From Crotalaria pallida (lineage: Eukaryota; Streptophyta; Magnoliopsida; Fabales; Fabaceae): a DNA stretch of 64,000 nt. Location: contig CM075655.1 of the NCBI GenBank assembly GCA_037953625.1, positions 77,465,501-77,529,500 of the forward strand, given 5' to 3'. Of this stretch, positions 1-8,769 are shown piece after piece; positions within the stretch are counted from its first letter, which is position 1, and each line of letters begins with the position of its first letter. The position numbers and the translations under genes are program-made. The notes below the pieces were generated by a model that ran no database searches, was not told the DNA's origin, and saw only the letters and a list, made by a program, of their open reading frames with translations.

Positions 1-1064
1 CAAGCAAAGAAGGATAATAGGAACAACAACAACAAGTCATCATAATCCCTGTCTCTCTTCTTTTTCTCCACCACGTCTTCTTCCTCCTTCCCCATCAACG
101 TTCCATTTTCTTTCTTCCAAATCAACCAAAATCAAGAGACTCCTCCCACATCTACCATCAAATCCTTCCTTTTCTCACTTCAAGTAAGCATATAAGCCTT
201 TGATTTACTCATCTCTCTCCTTCCCTCTCTCATCTGCGATCTCTCTCTCTCTTCTCCCAAGGATCCACATCTCCATCATTCTTGGTGCAAGCACAAGGGT
301 TTTGGACACTAATATCATCAACTCACTTCCTCCTTAACTACAAACAAGTGGGTAAGTCATGGATTTTCTCTTTCTCTCTCTAAATTCGTTTTCCCTTTCT
401 CTCTCTTGTCTTTCATGGTGATTTTAAATCTCAAGCCATGGAAGCTTCACATCTCCTTGAATCTTGGCAAGAAAAACATGACATAGTGATAATATTTTCC
501 CTTTATGGCTCTTGTTTTAGGTTCCTTCATTTTCCTTGTGATTATAACTAGTTGGTGGTAAAAGATCAAGCTTAGGGCAAGCTAAATCTCCATATCTCTA
601 AGAGTTGAGTTAAGGAGGTTTGTGTTACCATATTCTAGGGGGTAGATTTTATTATGTATATATTGGGTTACTAAGAGGTATGTGTTAGTTAGGATTAAGA
701 ACCCTAGGATAGCTAATGTTGTATAAGAGTATTTAAATGTATTACTTTGTGCCTAAATATGATGATTGATATTTGATTTGTGTGGTTTGATATTTCACTA
801 ATTATGTTGAACCTTAGAAATTATAAAAGGATAATGATTATGTTAATTGAAAATAAAACAGGTTGGCTTGTTGGATTTACTTGTATAATTGGAATTAAAA
901 AGTGTAATAAGAAGGTGAAATTGATAAGCTAATGGAAATGTTTACAAAATGAAATAAGGAAAATTATATTGATAAAAGAGAATGATGATTTAATAACAAG
1001 GTATACAAATTGACAATAATTCAAATATAATCAAAAAGATTAATGGCAAATATAGTGTGTAACC

Positions 1065-1600
1065 CAGATCTTGTAAGACGTTGTCCGTAGGAGACTGTAC
1101 GCATAGATCGCGTAAGTCACACATTGTGTGCAGCTGTAAGTCGTTGTCCGAAGGAGACTATACGCAATGATGGGTGCACATTATGGTTGTGGGTGATCCA
1201 GATCTTGTAAGGCGTTGTCCGAAGGAGACTGTATGCATAGATCGTGTAAGTCACACATAGTGTGCTGCTGTAAGTCGTTGTCCGAAGGAGACTATACGCA
1301 GTTATGGACACACACACCCTAAACTAATAATGATATAATTGGATTGTGCGCTTCCAGATCTTGTAAGGCGTTGTCCGTAGGAGACTGTACGCATAGATCG
1401 CGTAAGTCACACATAGTGTGCTGCTGTAAGTAGTTGTCCGAAGGAGACTGTATGCAATGATGGACGCACATTCCTATAGTGGAATTCCAGATCTTGTAAG
1501 GCGTTGTCCGAAGGAGAGTGCACGCATAGATCGCGTAAGCCGCACATAGTGCGCTGCTGTAAGTCGTTGTCCGAAGGAGACTGTACGCAGTTATGGATCC
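1065..1600 (+). repeat. RE-A LTR tandem array, four units
   Basis: Units begin with CAGATCTTGTAAG at 1065, 1199, 1355 and 1488, so spacing alternates near 134 and 156 bp (a two-unit higher-order repeat). Each unit carries GTTGTCCGAAGGAGACTG twice, a TACGC/GCGTA inverted repeat around ATAGATC, and CACAC-ATA-GTGTG. In the last unit this last one becomes CGCAC-ATA-GTGCG (1541-1553), a paired change on both arms. Confidence 0.9.
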
Positions 1601-1933
1601 ACATTATATCTTCAAAAAACTATATCTATATTTACACATTTAAAAGAGAACTTAAGAATGTAAAGAGAGGAAAGAAAAACATGAAAAATACAAAGAAGTG
1701 AGATTATAAATTAATTAATTTATATAGCCTAAAATTGTATGAAGAAATGAGTTGAGGCTTGATAATAAAGTTAGTTGGTTTGATATGGAAATAATTGAAT
1801 TGAATGGGAGTGTTTGATTGGATTATATGCATTATATGGTTTGTTGTGTTTGGCTTGGTGGTTCAGTATAGCATAATAGAAACTGCTTCCCTATTTTATT
1901 GTGTAATGCTCACCTCCTTACCATTTTTCAGCT

Positions 1934-1996
1934 ACTGAGTTCGAGTATACACCAGGACTGGCCGAGCAGGATTACTCTCCATCACAGGGAGAGTAG
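1934..1996 (+). other. Micro reading frame in RE-A LTR behind an acceptor-like site (copy 1)
   Basis: A pyrimidine-rich run ending TTTTTCAG (1930-1931) is followed by a short open frame ending in TAG at 1994-1996. It encodes TEFEYTPGLAEQDYSPSQGE. A very similar peptide with the same stop follows an acceptor-like site in RE-B, and a related LAEQEY frame occurs in RE-G. Inference: a conserved short terminal exon, or a conserved RNA signal that happens to be open. Translation is unproven. Confidence 0.4.
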
Positions 1997-2413
1997 GGTT
2001 ATGTGGTATTAGTGCATATTTTTGGAACCCTAGCCTCCTATGTTTTGATGTATATTTGTTGTGTATACCATTTTGAATGAGGCTTAGGATGATTTTATTT
2101 CGTTAAGCTTTAAACTTGGATTTATGTTATTCAAGATGTTTATTTCCGCATGTTTACTCTGAATACTTGATGCACTTATATATGTGAAGCCCATTGGGCC
2201 TTGTCATGATTCATATATCTGGATTGATGCCATGTTGGCTACTGGTTGTTCAATTGTTAATGTTTGTCACAGGTTAAATTTTGGATTAGTCCGAAAAACA
2301 AACAAAACTCCGTCTGTTTGACGGTTGATTTTAATAAATCAAAAAGGAATTTTTAAGTTCACATTTTAAATTTTGGGGTAAATAAGGGTAATAAATCCTT
2401 GGTGTTACATTTA

Positions 2414-2425
2414 TGATATCAGAGC
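2414..2425 (+). other. RE-A primer binding site
   Basis: TGATATCAGAGC begins four bases after the LTR end. It is one base off TGGTATCAGAGC, the standard plant initiator-Met tRNA primer site. Confidence 0.85.
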
Positions 2426-2583
2426 AGTTTCTCCTCGGCCTTGGAGTTATGCAAACTCCAATGATTACTCACCAAGCGAGTAATTGAAGTGTATGGTTAA
2501 ATGTTTATGTCAGAGTCATAAAATATAGTTGTTATTAATTATTAGTATGTTTAATACCTTACCTTTCCTCCAGGATTAGAATT

Positions 2584-3816
2584 ATGGCAGATAGGCGCAG
2601 TGACGATAATAGGATCGCTGCAATCTTAGAGAGCTTAGCTCAAATTAACCGACGACAAGCTGAGTTGGTGACTACCGCTGTAGCAGCACTCAATCAGTCA
2701 TCTCAGGCAACTCATAACCTCTCTCCAGCTGAAATCAATTGGTTGGCAGAGTTCAAGTGGCATGGTCCCCCTAACTTCGAGGGTGGCTAGGATTTGGATA
2801 GGACCCGCAAGTGGCTTCAGAAGATAGAAGGGATTCTTAGTGAGGTGGCACCACCGGAGGAGCACAAAGTTCTGCTGGCACAATATACCCTAAGGGGGGA
2901 AGCAGAACAGTGATGGAAACAGGTTCGAAGGCAGGCGGAGGCCACTAATCAAGGAGTGACGTGGCAGCTTTTCAAGGAAAAGTTTCAGGGACAGTTTCTG
3001 ATGGGGGATGTTTGGAAGGAGAAGGAACTGGCTTTCCTGTGTTTGAAACAGGACAATTTGAGTGTTGAGGAATATGTGTGGAAATTTGAAGACCTCATCA
3101 GATATGCTAGAAACTACCAAGGTGTGGATGAGAGAACCAAATGTCTCAAGTTTCTTGCAGGACTCCGAGATGATATCAAAACCAATCTTGGAAATGTACA
3201 TGTTGATAACTTTGCCCAGCTAGTAGAATGGGCTAGTTGTTGGGAAAAGGGCCTTGCACAGCCGGAAGAATATGTGGCAGACCCAACAGCATACCCTAAA
3301 CCCCAGGTTGAGAGGACTATTTCAAAGGGAGCGAAACTGATAAAGACCCCTCCGTATCTCAAATCTGTTTGTGCTCATTGCGGAAAACTTCACAAGGGTA
3401 TATGTAGGAAAGTAATGCAGAAAAAGAAGGAAGGTTCATGTCTCCGATGCGGTCAACCAGGGCATTTGGCCATTGGTTGCCTTAATCTTGAATTTGAGCA
3501 AACAGTAGAAGGTCCTAATAATGGTAAAAGGCCTTTACAAGATTCAAGTCCTTATCCTCGAGATAGATCAGTAGTTCATAGGAAACTGGGACAGGCAGGG
3601 AGAGCCTGTTATTCTGCTCCTGCTTGCTTACACTGTGGCAAGATGCCTAAGGGGGTATGCTGGCATCTAAATTCGAGTAGGAGGGCTGCACTCTGTTATC
3701 GGTGTAGTCGACCTGGTCAAGTTGTAGCCAACTGTCCCCAGAAGGCAAAGAAGGAAGAAGAGAATGCATTAAAAGCGCAGGAAGTCAGCGGCGAAATCTC
3801 TTTACGAGATGCGTGA
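2584..3816 (+). pseudogene. gag: RE-A gag with two in-frame stops
   Basis: One frame from ATG at 2584 to the stop at 3814-3816 encodes a retrotransposon Gag, the capsid/RNA-binding protein. It is interrupted by TAG at 2788-2790 (codon 69) and TGA at 2911-2913 (codon 110). The centre looks like the plant retrotrans_gag domain (TWQLFKEKFQGQF, then LAGLRDDIKTNL). The C-terminal part has two successive zinc modules. Each is a C-x2-C...KG-x-C piece followed by a knuckle: CLRCGQPGHLAIGC (codons about 286-299) and CYRCSRPGQVVANC (about 371-384), the latter with Q in place of the zinc-binding H. RE-B has only one such module, so this looks like a duplication. No protease follows. The stops make a functional product unlikely unless read through. 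Confidence 0.88.
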
Positions 3817-4234
3817 TAGGTATTTATCTTACCTAAGCTTTAGCAAATGTATGTGATGCATTTTTGGTTACTCATTCCGTTTTGAGAGGCCGATCGTTCC
3901 AAAGCTTGAGTCACATATGAATCTAGTCGAATCAGAATAAATAAAAAATATCATTAAGTTCTCCCGGAAGTGATTGTGTCAGTAGAATGTAAACAATAGT
4001 TATAACCTCTAGATTTTGTATATGACATAGGTTTCACCTTAGAAGTTGGTTGAGGTAAGAATAGACTTAGGACTTTTTGGTCCTCCTTGACTAAATAGTA
4101 TGTGACTAGGGGGTAACCATGGTTAAACCATTACTTAAGAAATACTAAGAGAAACCTCCAGAAGAATTAATAGGTCTAGAAATTCCAAGTAAAGTCTTCT
4201 TAAGATACTGGTGATGCTATTGTTTAATAGAAGG

Positions 4235-4264
4235 TAAGATTAGAATTGATCACTCTAATTCTTA
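4235..4264 (+). other. RE-A hairpin 1 with TGATCA loop
   Basis: Stem TTAGA/TCTAA extended by TAAGA/TCTTA with a one-base bulge, closing loop ATTGATCAC (4245-4253). The loop holds the self-complementary hexamer TGATCA (4247-4252). Related hairpins: 4330-4352, 41058-41080, 41150-41166, and 21601-21638 on the minus strand. Confidence 0.6.
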
Positions 4265-4316
4265 CATCTGTTAAATGATGACACTATTTAAAAAAAAAAC
4301 TCACGGTGATGTGTTA

Positions 4317-4366
4317 TTGATAGACGTGAGGTTGGAATTGATCACTTCGATCTTTTCATCTATCAA
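4317..4366 (+). other. RE-A hairpin 2 with TGATCA loop
   Basis: Stem GGTTGGA (4330-4336) pairs with TTCGATC (4346-4352) if G-U pairs are allowed, which suits the sense RNA. The loop ATTGATCAC is identical to hairpin 1. An outer perfect 8-bp stem, TTGATAGA/TCTATCAA (4317-4324 and 4359-4366), encloses it. Confidence 0.6.
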
Positions 4367-5460
4367 TGGACGATATTATTGCACTTTTTCCGAAAGTCAA
4401 GGTAATCAAAGTCGTAACCTCTAAATGATAGAATAGTTAGAAAAGGATGAATAGAGAAAAGGTAGACATAGAGCCAAATAATAGAACTAGAATTTATATA
4501 TAAGGGAACTCTCCAGCTTTAGGAAAGATCATTTCATTCAATGACTAGCTTGGGGTAGTAAATTTTATCCCGAGAGTGACGTAAGTCTTAAGATAGTAGA
4601 CAAGTTCGATTCCACTAGTATCCCTAATCGATACTCAAATCAATCATGCTCTTTTCAATATCCAACTTTGGATGAGTTTTGTTGGAGTTGCTGTTGTGCA
4701 CCTAATGTACTACTTCAGCTCCACCTGCTCAAATTAAGTGGTAGAGTAAGGTCCACTCAGAATAGCTTCGGCTTATCCCAAACCAAAAGTGCTAAACACT
4801 ATTTCAACTCTAATAGTGCCCTTATGAACCTTCGGTAAGGTTCTGAATCACTAGAAGGCCTTAGGTGAGGTTCTAACCAATAGAAGAAAATGCTTCTCTT
4901 TTTCGTCCTTTTTAGGTCTGAATCACTCTTGAAAAAGTTATCCTTGAATCTTAACCAAGGGTCTGTTTTAATCGTGCTAGCAAATAACTGTGAGTTTGGT
5001 GTTCTTTGTGTCTATCAATCTTAAACATAAATTGTTCTTGAAACCCCAGTCTTGTTTCTTTCCTCTGGTTCCACACGAGTGAGAAAATTTTCTCCATAAT
5101 TTACGGTACCTCGCAGTAGGTTCTTGACCATGAAAATTTAAGCTGTCTTCTTTCATGAAAAGTATGAATTTCTTATGGATCCCAAAGTATTCGGATCCCT
5201 TGTTAATCGCTAAAGTGTTGTAGGTTACATTGAGAAATTGATGTGGAAATCGATTTAGAGACCATTGTTTCAGTTCCCTACGTATTGGCAAATCCAAAGC
5301 GACAAGTCGATGCCAAGTTGGGGAGAACTTGGTGGAAAACTTGGAATGTTATTGAGGTGATAACCAGTGTTAGTTGAGCCATTAGAATGGGAAGATAAAA
5401 ACCAAATCAAGTGAGCATTAACCCTATCTTAGGGACTGTTCCCCTTCCACGAGACTGAAC

Positions 5461-5499
5461 GGAATTTCGAGGGCGAAATTCCACTAAGTGGAGGAGAAT
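5461..5499 (+). other. RE-A pre-PPT hairpin and polypurine tract
   Basis: A perfect 9-bp inverted repeat (GGAATTTCG and CGAAATTCC, 4-base loop, 5461-5482) is followed by AAGTGGAGGAGAAT, the plus-strand primer tract, directly before TGTAAC at 5500. The same arrangement occurs in RE-B, RE-C, RE-E and RE-G. Confidence 0.85.
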
Positions 5500-5670
5500 T
5501 GTAACCTCCAAAATTTTTAGTTCAGCATAATAGGAAATTATGCCAAGTATTTAGGAAGAATTTACAAGATTTAAGGAGGGTTTTGAGTATCAATCCAAAC
5601 CTAGATGAGTGATGAGCCTAAGGGAATGAATTGGAGTTAGAAAATCATCAAAATCTGACTTTTCACTGAA

Positions 5671-5893
5671 GTAATCGATTAAATCGCATGGCAGTAATCG
5701 ATTACAAGGCCTCTGGTGGAAACACTTAAGATGTTGCAGCAATTTAATCGATTACAAGGGTAAAGTAATCGATTACTTTGAGTAGTAATCGATTACATTC
5801 AGGGGGTTAATCGATTACTTAGGCTCTGATGAATGTACTGAGAAATGTTGCATCAAAGGAGTAATCGATTACTTGGGGTGAGTAATCGATTAC
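5671..5893 (+). promoter_or_regulatory. Cluster of eight TAATCGATTA palindromes in RE-A U3
   Basis: TAATCGATTA cores start at 5672, 5695, 5745, 5766, 5786, 5808, 5862 and 5883, most inside a GTAATCGATTAC dodecamer. Spacings are 23, 50, 21, 20, 22, 54 and 21 bp, so five of the seven are near two helical turns. The cluster lies 170-390 bp inside the LTR, where promoter elements of U3 are expected. A regulatory role is inferred. Confidence 0.75.
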
Positions 5894-7065
5894 CCTTACA
5901 AAAATCTGGAAAAAAAATAAGGTGTGGGGGCCACCTTATCCATGGTTTCCTATTGAAGCCAAGAAAGCAGAGCCACACGCTTAGCTTTAGGAAGTGTTGA
6001 TAAGAAGGAAAGAAGGATAATAGGAACAGCAACAACAACTCATCATAATCCCTGTCTCTCTTCTTTTTCTCCACCACGTCTTCTTCCTCCTTCCCCATCA
6101 AGGTTCCATTTTCTTTCTTCCAAATCAACCAAAATCAAGAGACTCCTCCCACATCTACCATCAAATCCTTCCTTTTCTCACTTCAAGTAAGCATATAAGC
6201 CTTTGTTTTACTCATCTCTCTCCTTCCCTCTCTCATCTGCGATATCTCTCTCTCCTCCCAAGGATCCACATATCCATCATTCTTGGTGCAAGAACAAGGG
6301 TTTTGGACACTAATATCATCAACTCTCTTCCTCCTTAACTACAAACAAGTGGGTATGTCATGGATTTTCTCTTTCTCTCTCTAAATTCGTTTTCCCTTTC
6401 TCTCTCTTGTCTTTCATGGTGATTTTAAATCTCAAGCCATGGAAGCTTCACATCTCCTTGAATATTGGAAAGAAAAACATGACATAGTGATAATCTTTTC
6501 CCTTTATGGCTCTTGTTTTAGGTTCCTTCATTTTCCTTGTGATTATAACTAGTTGGTGGTAAAAGCTCAAGCTTAGGGCAAGCTAAATCTCCATATCTCT
6601 AAGAGTTGAGGTAAGGAGGTTTGTGTTACCATATTCTACGGGGTAGATTTTATTATGTATATATTGGGTTACTAAGAGGTATGTGTTAGTTAGGATTAAG
6701 AACCCTAGGATAGCTAATGTTGTATAAGAGTATTTAAATGTATTACTTTGTGCCTAAATATGATGATTGATATTTGATTTGTGTGGTTTGATATTTCACT
6801 AATTATGTTGAACCTTAGAAATTATAAAAGGATAATGATTATGTTAATTGAAAATAAAACAGGTTGGCTTGTTGGATTTACTTGTATAATTGGAATTAAA
6901 AAGTGTAATAAGATGGTGAAATTGATAAGCTAATGGAAATGTTTACAAAATGAAATAAGGAAAATTATATTGATAAAAGAGAATGATGATTTAATAACAA
7001 GGTATACAAATTGACAATAATTCAAATATAATCAAAAAGATTAATGGCAAATATAGTGTGTAACC

Positions 7066-7955
7066 CAGATCTTGTAAGACGTTGTGCGTAGGAGACTGTA
7101 CGCATAGATCGCGTAAGTCACACATTGTGTGCAGCTGTAAGTCGTTGTCCGAAGGAGACTGTACGCAATTATGGGTGCACATTATGGTTGTGGGTGATCC
7201 AGATCTTGTAAGGCGTTGTCCGAAGGAGACTGTACGCATAGATCGCGTAAGTCACACATAGTGTGCTGCTGTAAGTCGTTCTCCGAAGGAGACTGTACGC
7301 AGTTATGGACACACACACCCTAAACTAATAATGATATAATTGGATTGTGCGCTTCCAGATCTTGTAAGGTGTTGTCCGTAGGAGATTGTACGCATAGATC
7401 GCGTAAGTCACACATAGTGTGCTGCTGTAAGTCGTTGTCCGAAGGAGACTGTACGCAATGATGGACGCACATTCCTATATTGGAATTCTAGATCTTGTAA
7501 GGCGTTGTCCGAAGGAGACTGTACGCAATGATGGGTGCACATTATGGTTGTGGGTGATCCAGATCTTGTAAGGCGTTGTCCGAAGGAGACTGTACGCATA
7601 GATCGCGTAAGTAACACATAGTGTGCTACTGTAAGTCGTTCTCCGAAGGAGACTGTACGCAGTTATGGAAACACACACCCTAAACTAATAATGATATAAT
7701 TGGATTGTGCGCTTCCAGATCTTGTAAGGCGTTGTCTGTAGGAGATTGTACGCATAGATCGCGTAAGTCACACATAGTGTGCTGCTGTAAGTCGTTGTCC
7801 GAAGGAGACTGTACGCAATGATGGACGCACATTCCTATATTTGAATTCCAGATCTTGTAAGGCGTTGTCCGAAGGAGAGTGCACGCATAGATCGCGTAAG
7901 CCGCACATAGTGCGCTGCTGTAAGTCGTCGTCCGAAGGAGACTGTACGCAGTTAT
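7066..7955 (+). repeat. RE-A 3' LTR tandem array, seven units
   Basis: Same unit family as 1065-1600. Unit starts are at 7066, 7200, 7356, 7489, 7560, 7716 and 7849. The 5' LTR has only four, and the extra copies account for the length difference between the LTRs. The CGCAC-ATA-GTGCG variant recurs in the last unit (7902-7914). Confidence 0.9.
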
Positions 7956-8293
7956 GGATCCACATTATATCTTCAAAAAACTATATCTATATTTACACAT
8001 TTAAAAGAGAACTTAAGAATGTAAAGAGAGGAAAGAAAAAATGAAAAATACAAAGAAGTGAGATTATAAATTAATTAATTTATATAGCCTAAAATTGTAT
8101 GAAGAAATGAGTTGAGGCTTGATAATAAAGTTAGTTGGTTTGATATGGAAATAATTGAATTGAATGGGAGTGTTTGATTGGATTATATGCATTATATGGT
8201 TTGTTGTGTTTGGCTTGGTGGTTCAGTATAGCATAATAGAAACTGCTTCCCTATTTTATTGTGTAATGTTCACCTCCTTACCATTTTTCAGGT

Positions 8294-8356
8294 ACTGAGT
8301 TCGAGTATACACCAGGACTGGCCGAGCAGGATTACTCTCCATCACAGGGAGAGTAG
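8294..8356 (+). other. Micro reading frame in RE-A LTR (copy 2)
   Basis: The counterpart of 1934-1996 in the 3' LTR, with the same peptide and the same TAG. Here the acceptor-like site reads TTTTTCAGGTACTGAG. Confidence 0.4.
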
Positions 8357-8769
8357 GGTTATGTGGTATTAGTTCATATTTTTGGAACCCTAGCCTCCTA
8401 TGTTTTGATGTATATTTGTTGTGTATACCTTTTTGAATGAGGCTTAGGATGATTTTATTTCGTTAAGCTTTAAACTTGGATTTATGTTATTCAAGATGTT
8501 TATTTCCGCATGTTTACTCTGAATACTTGATGCACTTATATATGTGAAGCCCATTGGGCCTTGTCATGATTCATATATCTGGATTGATGCCCTGTTGGCT
8601 ACTGGTTGTTCAATTGTTAATGTTTGTCACAGGTTAAATTTTGGATTAGTCCGAAAAACAAACAAAACTCCGTCTGTTTGACGGGTGATTTTAATAAATC
8701 AAAAAGGAATTTTTAAGTTCACATTTTAAATTATGGGGTAAATAAGGGTAATAAATCCTAGGTGTTACA

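Larger units (their letters stand above)
1..2409 (+). repeat. RE-A 5' LTR (left part missing)
   Basis: Position 8 aligns with 6011 of the 3' LTR and the match continues to the shared end GTTACA at 2409. Only scattered substitutions are seen, apart from one array-length difference. It contains a CT-rich leader-like stretch (about 45-250), an acceptor-like site at 1930-1931 and a 145-bp-class tandem array. The PBS follows at once. Confidence 0.88.
3817..5460 (+). other. RE-A non-coding internal region between gag and PPT
   Basis: About 1.6 kb with no convincing reading frame; the minus-strand frame at 4977-5297 has no recognisable domain. The only conserved block I see is a pair of hairpins at 4235-4366, also present at the same place in RE-B. 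No pol remnant is visible. Confidence 0.7.
1..8769 (+). mobile_element. RE-A: gag-only LTR retrotransposon (TR-GAG type), 5' end outside window
   Basis: Two near-identical long LTRs (1-2409 partial; 5500-8769) flank about 3.1 kb holding a PBS, a broken gag frame, non-coding sequence and a polypurine tract. No protease, reverse transcriptase, RNase H or integrase motif is visible in the internal region. Established knowledge: elements with LTRs, PBS, PPT and gag but no pol are called TR-GAG and depend on pol supplied in trans. The element interrupts older LTR sequence that resumes at 8770. The target duplication cannot be checked because the left end is not in the window. Confidence 0.88.
5500..8769 (+). 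repeat. RE-A 3' LTR (3270 bp)
   Basis: It begins TGTAAC after the PPT and ends GGTGTTACA. It matches the 5' LTR closely except for about 357 bp of extra tandem array. The first 500 bp (U3) hold eight TAATCGATTA palindromes. The later part repeats the CT-rich leader, the array and the acceptor-plus-micro-frame seen at 1-2409. Confidence 0.9.

Noticed and set aside
4977..5297. 106-codon minus-strand frame in RE-A
   Set aside because: Antisense to the element, no domain, absent from RE-B.
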